Shown piece by piece: positions 1 to 6,095 of a stretch of 6,912 nucleotides of DNA. The translations under genes were made by a program, and so were the position numbers. Source of the DNA: JBJELF01 sp051879015 (lineage in GTDB: Bacteria > Bacillota > Clostridia > Lachnospirales > Lachnospiraceae). The number at the start of each line of letters is the position of its first letter. Within the stretch, counting starts at the first letter, position 1. Where the stretch lies: positions 1 to 6,912 of the forward strand of contig JBJELF010000018.1 of assembly GCA_051879015.1 (NCBI GenBank), written 5' to 3'. The notes under the pieces were generated by a model, which was not told the DNA's origin, searched no databases, and saw only the letters and a program-made list of their open reading frames with translations.

Positions 1-474
1 GATGCTACAAAAGAAGAGTTGGAATATATGTCTTTGGAAAAGCAGGTAAATAAAAAGACACCACCAGTCTTTCTCTGGCAGACTATATCAGATGGAGCAG
101 TGCCAGTACAGAATAGCTATCTTATGGCACAGGCATGTTTAGAAGCAGGAGTCCCTTTTGCACATCATGTCTTTCCACGTGGACAACATGGACTTTCTTT
201 GGCAAATGAGTTGTGGGCCAGTGGAAACTATGGGGGAGGATATACTGTTGAACAGTGGGCCGATTTTATCATGGATTCTGTTCAAAATGGAAGAGAATTG
301 CCATTATCCTTGAATATAACAGGACGAAATCTGACAAGAGGCGAGTTAATTGCCAAGTATATGGAAGGAATTCAAAATCGTAAGCCGCAGCCGATACCGG
401 AAGTACAGATATGGCCACAGTTGGTGCAAGAATTTTTATATGTGTGCTATCACAATGTGCATAGCAATCAGTAG
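1..474 (+). CDS. Alpha/beta hydrolase (acetylesterase/lipase-like), C-terminal part, 5' end outside window
   Basis: The reading frame is open from base 1, so this is the last 157 codons of a longer gene. It is a serine hydrolase of the alpha/beta fold, probably a cytoplasmic carboxylesterase acting on acetylated sugars or other small esters; the substrate cannot be told. Visible landmarks, counted from the first codon in the window, are strand PPVFLWQT (residues 21-28), the catalytic acid at Asp31 in SDGAVPVQNS, and the catalytic His63 in GQHGLSLAN. The 32-residue Asp-His spacing fits the family. The nucleophile Ser and oxyanion loop must lie upstream of the window. After the His motif there are about 45 residues (70-115) not seen in the shortest relatives, then a WPQLVQEFL segment resembling the usual final helix. 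A terminator follows at 537-578. The fold is confident, the specificity is not. Confidence 0.85.
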   Translation, partial: DATKEELEYMSLEKQVNKKTPPVFLWQTISDGAVPVQNSYLMAQACLEAGVPFAHHVFPRGQHGLSLANELWASGNYGGGYTVEQWADFIMDSVQNGRELPLSLNITGRNLTRGELIAKYMEGIQNRKPQPIPEVQIWPQLVQEFLYVCYHNVHSNQ

Positions 475-536
475 GCGTCATGGGGAGAAATGTCTGTGGG
501 CTTCAACATCATGGATATAGAGAATAGTAAACTTCG

Positions 537-578
537 AAGGTCATGTGTTTCTTGGTTTCAAGAAAGACATGACCTTTT
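537..578 (+). terminator. Rho-independent terminator after the esterase gene
   Basis: An 18-bp stem (537-554 with 559-576) has one internal mismatch and a 4-base loop GTTT. It starts AAGGTCATGT and returns ACATGACCTT. The 3' side runs into TTTT. No T tract lies on the other side, so it most likely acts on the plus strand only. It would end the transcript of the hydrolase that stops at 474. Confidence 0.8.
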
Positions 579-662
579 CAACATTTAAAAAATTTCATAA
601 GAAAACAAACTGAGTCAAAAGATGGATTCCAACACTGGCGTAACGTGTTTATTAAAAAGTAA

Positions 663-893
663 AATAAGATTGGATTCTTTATTATGTACAATCGTGGTGC
701 ATTTTTGTCTTCTGAAAATCCAGACACCATTCAAGATTTGAAGACCTTAGAAGTAGCGGGTGTAGAGATTGTGACTTGCGGTACTTGCTTGAACCACTAT
801 GGTTTGACAGAAAAATTGGCTGTCGGTACTGCTACGAATATGTATGACATTGTGGAGAGTATGACGACCGCTGATTTGGTGGTAAAACCATGA
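663..893 (+). pseudogene. yedF: YedF-like sulfurtransferase-like protein, C-terminal domain remnant
   Basis: The frame starts after a TAA at 660-662. It reads FFIMYNRGAFL, then an EVAGVEIVTCGTCLNHYGL segment and TATNMYDIVESM, which I recognise as the DsrE-like C-terminal domain of YedF, with its conserved CGTC motif. YedF proteins are about 200 residues, with an N-terminal TusA/SirA-like domain carrying a CPxP motif. That domain is absent, because the sequence before 660 is full of stops and ends in a terminator at 578. About 69-77 residues remain. The first ATG (684) sits inside a conserved beta strand and has no good ribosome binding site, so this is a remnant rather than a small gene. Its TGA overlaps the next start (ATGA, 890-893), the signature of a former operon. 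YedF is commonly found with selenium or sulfur genes; its exact biochemical role is not established. Confidence 0.8.
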
Positions 894-1444
894 TTTATCT
901 AGACAGCGCAGCCACCAGCTTACAAAAACCACCCTGCGTGGCAGAGGCGGTGGCTTATGCTGTGAACCATATGGCGAGCGTATCCAGAGGTGCCTATGCA
1001 GCAGCTTTGGATTCGGCTCGCATTGTTTATGAGACCCGAAGTCTGCTGGCAGAGCTGTTTGGTGCCAGCTCACCCGAGCAGGTAGCCTTTACCATGAATT
1101 CCACGATGGCATTGAACATTGCTATCCGAGGCAGTTTTGTTCCAGGAGATCATATAATCACAACGGCCATGGAGCACAATAGCGTGCTGCGGCCTCTTTA
1201 TGATTTAGAAAAACAGGGGGTAACATTAACAATTCTGCCATGCGATGCCAAAGGATGTATTTCTTATGAGCAGATGGAGGAAAGTATTCAGCCAAACACA
1301 AAGGGAATCGTCTGTACGCATGTTTCCAATGTCACGGGCAATGTCAATGACATCAAAAAAATTGCTGAGATTTGTCAATGTCATAGTTTACGATTGATCT
1401 TAGATGCCTCCCAGTCAGCAGGATTGTTTCCTATCATGAAGATG
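890..1444 (+). pseudogene. Class V aminotransferase (cysteine desulfurase family), N-terminal part, disrupted
   Basis: This is the N-terminal half of a PLP-dependent, cysteine-desulfurase-like enzyme, of the subgroup often encoded next to YedF. The protein starts MIYLDSAATSLQKP. It has the cofactor-side TMNSTMALN segment (residues 65-73), the MEHNS motif (about 92-96) and the pyridine-nitrogen Asp in DASQSAG near residue 173. After LFPI the frame changes to unrelated codons and stops at 1445-1447. In the family the next 20-30 residues hold the HK motif whose lysine binds PLP, and that segment is missing. The start ATG overlaps the TGA of the yedF remnant, suggesting translational coupling in the ancestor. 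The rest of the gene resumes at about 2581. The product cannot be an active aminotransferase or desulfurase. Confidence 0.88.
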
Positions 1445-2460
1445 TAAAACAAATACAGTGTCATTTCAAACAGAATATCGATTCCTTCACGGCACAGAAA
1501 CTAGCCAGTCGCTTATGGAAGTCTTATGAGAAATTATTTTATGGAAATGGAACGAGAGTTTATTATAAGAAATATGGTACATTGAATTCCTTAGAGGGAA
1601 AATCGAACAAAAGCGGGATCCGATTGAAAGCGGATCGACTGCTTTGGAACGGTTTGAACATTCCAGTGAGAATCGATTATGACAATGATTATGAACGAAA
1701 GGCCATGCAAGCAGAGATTTGTTATTGCAGAATCGTAAGAAAATATGTGAGAAATCGGTATAAATTCTATGTTCAGATCGTTTTCAAGGGCCATCCACCC
1801 GTGAAAGTGAATACGAAAACTGGTGAAAGAAAACATAAGATGGGTGAGGGTGACGTAGGGATTGACATTGGAACACAAACGATTGCGATTGCAAGTCCGT
1901 CTGAGGTAAAATTATTGGAACTTGCTGACCGAGTTCAGAATATCGAACAGGAGAAGCGTAAGCTTCTTAGAAAGATGGATCGAAGTAGACGAGCAACGAA
2001 TCCAAGTAACTATCATGAAGATGGAACGATTCGAAAACAAGGGAATCAGAGAGTGGTATGGAATCAATCAAAGCACTACATAAAACATCAAAATCAATTA
2101 AGAGAGCTATACAGAAAGCAAGCGGATATCAGAAAGTATCAGCATGAATGTTTGGCGAATGAAATTGTATCACTCGGAAATAAAGTATATGTAGAAAAGA
2201 TGAATTTTGCAGGACTTCAAAAACGTGCGAAACATACGGAAAAGAATGAGAAAGGTAAGTTTAAAAAGAAGAAACGTTTTGGGAAATCGTTAGCAAACAA
2301 AGCACCGTCTATGCTACTCTCTATGATAAATAGGAAATTAGGATATTATGGTGAAAAACTAATTGAAATAAACACGTTTGAAGCAAGAGTCAGTCAGTTC
2401 AATCATTTTGATGAAAGCTATAAAAAGAAAAAACTTTCTCAGAGATGGAATGATTGGTAG
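1435..2460 (+). pseudogene. tnpB: TnpB-family RNA-guided nuclease, truncated at both ends
   Basis: The frame is open through the left junction and reads TAQKLASRLWKSYEKLFYGN, then SLEGKSNKSGIRL, CRIVRKYVRNRYKFYVQIVF and the RuvC-I motif VGIDIGTQ, with catalytic Asp at 1864-1866. A basic helical region with LLRKMDRSRRATNP follows, then RuvC-II YVEKMNF with catalytic Glu at 2194-2196, and finally KKKKRFGKS and SYKKKKLSQRWN. It stops at 2458-2460, just where relatives continue into a QRDLYSAF-like stretch carrying the third RuvC Asp. Full-length relatives run to roughly 450 residues or more, whereas about 340 codons remain. The N-terminal DNA/RNA-binding part and the C-terminus are missing. The only candidate starts inside the frame, such as a TTG at 1582, are not credible. 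With the RuvC-III residue lost, DNA cleavage is not expected. Confidence 0.85.
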
Positions 2461-2530
2461 TGAAAGTCTTATAGAAACTCATCAGTCTTATATGCTTTCG
2501 AGTATATGGGGAAGTGAATGTATATATATA

Positions 2531-2580
2531 AGAACCCCACGAGCGCCTGTGCCCTTTGGGTATTAGCCGTGGGAGTGTCA
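2531..2580 (+). other. Right-end hairpin of the IS element (3' end of a former omega-RNA scaffold)
   Basis: The outer stem CCCACG (2536-2541) pairs perfectly with CGTGGG (2568-2573). Inside it a second stem, 2549-2554 with 2558-2563, includes two G-T pairs and a TTT loop. GTGTCA follows, and aminotransferase sequence starts at 2581. This nested hairpin is typical of IS605/IS1341 right ends, where it is both the transposition end and the 3' part of the guide RNA used by TnpB. Bases just after it (2581 onward) would have been copied as the guide. Whether any RNA is still made is unknown. Confidence 0.65.
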
Positions 2581-2997
2581 GATGCAGCCTTGCTGTATCG
2601 CAAAGAATATGGAATGAAATGCATTTCGGAACCAAAATATGATATTCATCAAAATGGAACAGAAATTCGCAAACAGGAGCAAGCACTGGCACAACAATTC
2701 TACAATGCTCTGAAAGAGGAAAGTCAACTCACTTTCTATGGAGATTATACTCAGCCAGAGAGGGGCGCCATTGTTACGCTCAATATAGCGGATTATGATT
2801 CCTCCAAAGTCAGCGATGAACTCGCTCAGCGTTTTGGCATTTATACCCGAGCAGGTGCTCACTGTGCGCCGCTGATGCATGAAACCTTCGGCACCATTGC
2901 TCAAGGAGCGGTACGCTTTAGTTTCTCTCACTTTAATACAATGGAGGAAGTCGAGTATGCAATCAGAGCAGTGCGTACGTTGTTGTATGAAACGTAG
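2581..2997 (+). pseudogene. Class V aminotransferase (cysteine desulfurase family), C-terminal part
   Basis: This is the last 138 codons of the gene that begins at 890, in a different frame. The part starting DAALLYRKEYG corresponds to the helix after the missing middle. EQALAQQFYNAL, GAIVTLNIADYDSSKV and the RAGAHCAP motif (with the Cys that carries sulfur in desulfurases), then GAVRFSFSHFNTMEEVE, match the family C-terminus. An ATG at 2518 opens the frame, but its first 21 codons come from the IS right end (2531-2580), so it is not a native start. Comparing with family length, about 60-85 residues around the PLP lysine are absent between the two parts. The segment near 2600-2665 (CISEPKYDIHQNGTEIRKQ) is slightly longer than in usual relatives. 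A terminator follows at 3044-3077. Confidence 0.85.
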
Positions 2998-3043
2998 AAG
3001 GTTAGAAGAAATGATTTCTCTAGTAGGTAAATTGGGCATAGAT

Positions 3044-3077
3044 ATCCTCCTCAATTTAGTTGAGGGGGATTTTTTTG
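3044..3077 (+). terminator. Rho-independent terminator of the yedF/aminotransferase unit
   Basis: An 11-bp stem (3044-3054 with 3060-3070), ATCCTCCTCAA against TTGAGGGGGAT with one T-G pair, has a 5-base loop and is followed directly by a run of T residues. It is a strong intrinsic terminator about 47 bases after the aminotransferase stop codon, preserved although the operon is broken. Confidence 0.9.
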
Positions 3078-3232
3078 ATAGGTAAACACCGTTCGGTGGT
3101 TAAAAAAATAAGAATAAGAAAATACAGGGGAAGTTTGTACTTAAATTAACAAAAGAATTAAACAAATACATTAAATGTAGAAATAAGTATAATAAAATTT
3201 TAATCGTCAGTGTTATGTTCCAATGCAGTTTG

Positions 3233-3261
3233 TTGACTAAGTGCAGGTTTTGTGGTAAGAT
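3233..3261 (+). promoter_or_regulatory. Probable sigma-A promoter for the GT-C-like membrane protein gene
   Basis: TTGACT (3233-3238), a 17-base spacer and TAAGAT (3256-3261), with TG one base before the -10 (extended -10), are seen. The start of transcription would be near 3268, giving a leader of about 36 bases. It follows a terminator, so the gene probably has its own promoter. A perfect TATAAT at 3188-3193 lacks a good -35 and is less likely. Confidence 0.5.
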
Positions 3262-3291
3262 TGAGAAACTTAGAGTAGCAATTGAGAAAGT

Positions 3292-3298
3292 AGGAGGA
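3292..3298 (+). promoter_or_regulatory. Ribosome binding site AGGAGGA selecting a TTG start
   Basis: AGGAGGA sits 5 bases before TTG at 3304-3306. No ATG in this frame lies at a suitable distance, and the signal-anchor-like helix begins right after the TTG, so the TTG start is favoured. Confidence 0.75.
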
Positions 3299-3303
3299 GA
3301 ATA

Positions 3304-4806
3304 TTGAAACGAGAAAAGGTAATCTGGTGGCTGGAATGTTTTCTTATTTCAGCAGTTATTTTGAGTATCTTTGCGACTCGGACGAGTCCATTGTATTCTA
3401 TTTTAAAGGGAGATTTTGCGAAAAATACGGCTGCGGATGCCATGCTGACCGCTAAGTATTGGCTGCAGGGAATGATTCCTTATCGAGATTTATTTGTAGT
3501 GGAAAATCCATTCTATCTGCTGATTCAGCTGTTGGGGTGGGTCTTGGGAGGACGGATAGGAATCTTCCTTCTGGAAATTTGTAATTTGACCATATTTTTG
3601 ATTTGGCTGGAAAAAATATTTGCCTTATTTGCATCAGGAAATCAAGCAAAAGTGTTTAGCCTGCTGTCGTTGATTCCTTACATTGCTTTTTGTGCTGGGG
3701 GAGACAGTGATGTGGAATGGTGTCTGGGACTGCTGGGTGTTGGTCTCTATCTGCTGTTGGATGCTATTGTACACAACACATTTTCACCGAAAAAATGGTT
3801 TGTGTTAGGATGTATCAGCGCTGCCATCGGACTTATTCAGCCGCTGAGTGGAGCGATGTTGTATGGCGGAATACTTGTGCAACCGTTCGCAGCATCGAAA
3901 ACAGATGAAAGAAAGAAACATTGGAAAAGTGTAGTATGTTTTCTCATCGGACTTGCAATTCCTTTGGTTCTTGTAGTATGCTATTTCCGAGCAATGGGAG
4001 CAGGATACGATTTATGGATTGCTGTGGTGTTTCAACCTTTCATAGAAAAGTACTTTGATTTTGACAACGAATTGCTTATCTTTCACAGGAAAATCAAATG
4101 CTGTATTTCACTTCCCCTGTTTTTGCTTGGATTACATAAAATGTTTCGAGCGTTCAGAAACAAGGATGAACATGAGATGCAAATTGGGAAAAGTTTTACA
4201 GGAATGGCAGTTGTCGCTTGGTTGCTGCAGATGCTTAATGATAGTAGCTGGTGCAATTTTTTGGCAGTAATTCCAGCCATGCTGCTTGCACTATTGGTCT
4301 GGTTTAATGGATGGAAGGAGAAAAAGAAAGTAAAATGGCTAGGAATAGTGCTTGAGGCGGTCTTCTTTTTAGTCTTCTGCTCAGCGTCTTTCAGAGATTA
4401 TGTATATTATTTATGTGATGATACAGAGGAAGCAATGTACGAATTTTGTGAGGATCTAAAGGATTACCGAGCACAATTTGACGCGTGCCGGATGCTTGTT
4501 ATAAATACCGACAGCTCTCTTTTACTTTATCTGGATGAACCACCTGCAGTAAAATATTTTACGAAACAGACTGAGATAGTCAAGTACAACCCTTATGCGA
4601 GAGAAGAAATTCTGTCCTATACACAGAACGTAGATCAATTTGATATGATGCTGAACACTGAGTACAGGTATGTTGGTCAGTATTTTCAATATTTTTATCT
4701 GGTGAAGGTCTACGAGATGCCAAGGTACGATATTGGTATCTATATGCCATATGATGAGGAAGATAATGGATGCGCAACGGTGTCCACATGGGTGCGTAAC
4801 TCGTGA
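3304..4806 (+). CDS. Polytopic membrane protein, GT-C glycosyltransferase-like, function unknown
   Basis: The protein has 500 residues with about ten predicted membrane helices: the first at residues 8-25, others at about 70-110, 118-133, 137-155, 165-195, 210-230, 260-275, 295-310, 315-335 and 345-360. A C-terminal portion of about 130 residues looks soluble. The first loop reads NTAADAMLTAKYWLQGMIPY then RDLF and ENPF (residues 41-69). This resembles the first extracytoplasmic loop of GT-C enzymes (ArnT/PMT-like), where an acidic residue, an AxxxLxG stretch and PYRD precede the second helix. By analogy it may move a sugar from a lipid carrier onto a cell-surface acceptor, but no donor or acceptor can be inferred and I know no named homologue. 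It seems to be transcribed alone, between a terminator at 3077 and a convergent gene. The start is TTG at 3304, set by AGGAGGA. Confidence 0.75.
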   Translation: MKREKVIWWLECFLISAVILSIFATRTSPLYSILKGDFAKNTAADAMLTAKYWLQGMIPYRDLFVVENPFYLLIQLLGWVLGGRIGIFLLEICNLTIFLIWLEKIFALFASGNQAKVFSLLSLIPYIAFCAGGDSDVEWCLGLLGVGLYLLLDAIVHNTFSPKKWFVLGCISAAIGLIQPLSGAMLYGGILVQPFAASKTDERKKHWKSVVCFLIGLAIPLVLVVCYFRAMGAGYDLWIAVVFQPFIEKYFDFDNELLIFHRKIKCCISLPLFLLGLHKMFRAFRNKDEHEMQIGKSFTGMAVVAWLLQMLNDSSWCNFLAVIPAMLLALLVWFNGWKEKKKVKWLGIVLEAVFFLVFCSASFRDYVYYLCDDTEEAMYEFCEDLKDYRAQFDACRMLVINTDSSLLLYLDEPPAVKYFTKQTEIVKYNPYAREEILSYTQNVDQFDMMLNTEYRYVGQYFQYFYLVKVYEMPRYDIGIYMPYDEEDNGCATVSTWVRNS

Positions 4807-4913
4807 ATATAACCCATAAAATTGTAATAAATACTCCGTAAATGAGGAATACCACATTGAAGGCGCAACTCGTTAAGTCTGTGAAATTTTCTTTCACCAT
4901 CGTTTTTCCATTA

Positions 4914-5771
4914 TCAATGTTTCGGCATAATACCCATTAGAAATTCCTGGACCTCTTGCCTGTATTTCGCTGTCTGTCTTCCCATCAGCACAAAAACATG
5001 ATTTTGTCCATCGACCTTCCAGTATCGGGGAGGTGTCTTTAAGCATGCTGCAATTTTGTCTGCGTTGTTTGGTGAAACAATCGTGTCTTTGCTTCCATGG
5101 ATAATCATCATTGCAGGTGTGGCATAGGGAAGACTGTTTGCGGCATTGCTATAATAATGGAAGGTTTCTTTTGTCAGACCGGTGCCGTGCGAGACCAAAT
5201 ATTTCTGACTGGCAAATTGCAGCATATCAATATAACTGCTGTCTGCAATGAGAGCTACTACATGCAATTCAGTCAGTGAAGACAATGGATGTACTTGGAC
5301 GGGACCTTTTTCCATAAATTTGTCAATGCCGGAAAGAAAGTTCACGGTTGTCCCTCCCAGTGACAGCCCATGTACCACAATATGTTTTGTGTTGTAATCT
5401 TCGTTAAGCTTACACAGCCAATCGTATACATCCATGCTTTCCAGGCATCCAAGTGCTACATGACCGCTGCTTTTTCCGAAGCCGCGCAGGTCAGGTGCCA
5501 GAATGTTGTAACCGAGTTCATAATAGATATAACCGATTTTATCAGCAATAATATGGCCGTTGAGCTGATTTGGATGCAGAAGTACAGCCCACTTATCAGA
5601 ATCGGTCTTTTGTTTATATATCCTTCCGTAAAGCTGTGCGGCGAATTGCTCTCCTGCGAATTCCACTGCAAGTTGTGCATTCATATAAACTGCTTCTGGC
5701 TTTACAGGCAGTTTGTTACCAGATTTACCATATCGTGTTTTTATTTCCGAGATAAAAGATTTTATATTCAT
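4914..5771 (-). CDS. Alpha/beta hydrolase, serine hydrolase with complete catalytic triad
   Basis: The protein has 285 residues. Its core is typical of alpha/beta hydrolases: GYNILAPDLRGFGKSSG (residues 87-103), the nucleophile elbow HGLSLGG with Ser137, the acid Asp229 in HGSKDTIVSP, and His258 in GQNHVFV. Related Firmicutes proteins with GKSxG and GxSxG blocks are usually called esterase-like or acyl-transfer-like hydrolases of unknown substrate. The loop after the first core strand is HPNQLNG (66-72), where many relatives have HGxxxN, so the oxyanion hole may be arranged differently. There is no signal peptide or N-terminal membrane helix, so it is probably cytoplasmic. The ATG is preceded on the minus strand by GAGGA a few bases away. 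The gene runs towards the GT-C-like gene (convergent) and away from thiT (divergent), so it is a separate unit. Substrate unknown. Confidence 0.88.
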   Translation of the reverse strand: MNIKSFISEIKTRYGKSGNKLPVKPEAVYMNAQLAVEFAGEQFAAQLYGRIYKQKTDSDKWAVLLHPNQLNGHIIADKIGYIYYELGYNILAPDLRGFGKSSGHVALGCLESMDVYDWLCKLNEDYNTKHIVVHGLSLGGTTVNFLSGIDKFMEKGPVQVHPLSSLTELHVVALIADSSYIDMLQFASQKYLVSHGTGLTKETFHYYSNAANSLPYATPAMMIIHGSKDTIVSPNNADKIAACLKTPPRYWKVDGQNHVFVLMGRQTAKYRQEVQEFLMGIMPKH

Positions 5772-5863
5772 TGTTCCTCATTCTCTACTCAAGGCTCCGC
5801 ACAATGTCGAATCTGCGGAAATTGGCAGTAGAAATAATATATTGTATTATCTCACTATCATTT

Positions 5864-5892
5864 ATTATACTGCATTACGAATAATTGTGCAA
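5864..5892 (-). promoter_or_regulatory. Candidate promoter of the minus-strand hydrolase
   Basis: Reading the minus strand, TTGCAC (5892-5887), a 17-base spacer and a perfect TATAAT (5869-5864) are seen. Transcription would start near 5857 and leave a leader of about 85 bases. The -35 matches the consensus only in its first three bases, so activity may be low or activator dependent. The -35 overlaps an ATTGTGCAAT dyad-like site (5883-5892) and abuts one copy of a CAATGTCGA repeat. Confidence 0.4.
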
Positions 5893-5927
5893 TGTCGAGA
5901 TTATCATGATTTTCTCCCACATTTTAA

Positions 5928-5956
5928 TTGACAAATAGATATAATAACCATATAAT
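5928..5956 (+). promoter_or_regulatory. Consensus sigma-A promoter of thiT
   Basis: TTGACA (5928-5933), exactly 17 bases, and TATAAT (5951-5956) match the consensus perfectly. Transcription would begin near 5961-5963, immediately before helix P1 of the TPP riboswitch. The strong promoter therefore feeds straight into RNA-level control. Confidence 0.9.
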
Positions 5957-5960
5957 ACGA

Positions 5961-6043
5961 GAAGCACTAGGGGAGCCAATTGGCTGAGAAATGTAAATGA
6001 CCCTCATAACTTGAACTGGGTGATACCAGCGTAAGGAAGTGAC
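5961..6043 (+). promoter_or_regulatory. TPP riboswitch aptamer (THI element)
   Basis: The RNA would sense thiamine pyrophosphate. Conserved blocks are visible in order: AGGGGAGCC (5969-5977), GGCTGAGA (5982-5989), GACCCT (5999-6004), CTGGGTGATACCAGCG (6016-6031) and TAAGGAAGTG (6032-6041). Helix P1 is short (5965-5968 with 6038-6041). P2 is 5969-5972 with 6001-6004, P3 is a minimal GCC/GGC stem with an AATT loop (5975-5984), and P5 is 6016-6019 with 6026-6029. It lies between a perfect promoter and the thiamine transporter gene thiT, the expected context. It probably turns thiT off when TPP is plentiful. Confidence 0.95.
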
Positions 6044-6063
6044 CATACATTTATAAGATGAAA

Positions 6064-6083
6064 TCAACAAAAATGTTTGTTGA
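6064..6083 (+). promoter_or_regulatory. Perfect 8-bp hairpin between aptamer and terminator
   Basis: TCAACAAA (6064-6071) pairs perfectly with TTTGTTGA (6076-6083) around an AATG loop. It is AT-rich and not followed by T residues, so it is not a terminator. It may act as a spacer helix that brings the aptamer strand and the terminator arm together in the riboswitch expression platform. Confidence 0.45.
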
Positions 6084-6095
6084 CTCATGTTATCC

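Larger units (their letters stand above)
1435..2580 (+). mobile_element. Remnant of an IS200/IS605-superfamily element (IS1341-type, tnpB only)
   Basis: The element lies inside the class V aminotransferase gene. Its right end is recognisable as a terminal imperfect hairpin ending GTGTCA at about 2580, directly followed by aminotransferase sequence. Its left end is gone: the aminotransferase frame passes straight into the middle of tnpB within about 1430-1447, with no left-end hairpin. No tnpA (Y1 transposase) is present. No target duplication is seen, which is normal for this superfamily. A simple reading is that the element first inserted intact at the right-hand junction, and a later deletion then removed part of the aminotransferase, the left end and the 5' part of tnpB together. 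The exact left junction cannot be fixed to the base. Confidence 0.8.

Noticed and set aside
1582..2460. A 292-residue frame starting at TTG 1582 as a functional short TnpB
   Set aside because: The homology continues upstream of 1582 to about 1435, there is no ribosome binding site, and the RuvC-III region is absent.
2521..2530. TATATATATA run as a regulatory or phase-variable repeat
   Set aside because: It is short, sits in IS remnant DNA just before the right end and controls no gene.
2518..2997. A 159-residue open frame that could be called an intact small aminotransferase
   Set aside because: Its first 21 codons are IS right-end sequence; the rest is only the C-terminal part of a class V aminotransferase lacking the PLP lysine.
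2578..3054. Minus-strand open frame of 158 codons opposite the aminotransferase C-terminus
   Set aside because: It mirrors a recognisable coding sequence on the other strand and has no family resemblance.
3087..3098. CACC-GTTC-GGTG hairpin after the aminotransferase terminator
   Set aside because: Only 4 bp and followed by A residues, so it is neither a convincing terminator nor part of a longer repeat.
3188..3193. Perfect TATAAT upstream of the membrane protein gene as the main promoter
   Set aside because: No reasonable -35 at 16-18 bases; the TTGACT-17-TAAGAT pair at 3233-3261 is better placed.
4881..4906. Possible terminator between the convergent genes: GTGAAA/TTTCAC stem followed five bases later by TTTTT
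   Set aside because: The stem has only 6 bp, is AT-rich, and is separated from the T run by several bases; no better terminator was found between 4807 and 4913.
5370..5831. Long plus-strand open frame of 153 codons opposite the hydrolase
   Set aside because: It is antisense to a gene with a clear catalytic triad, its translation resembles nothing and it lacks a ribosome binding site.
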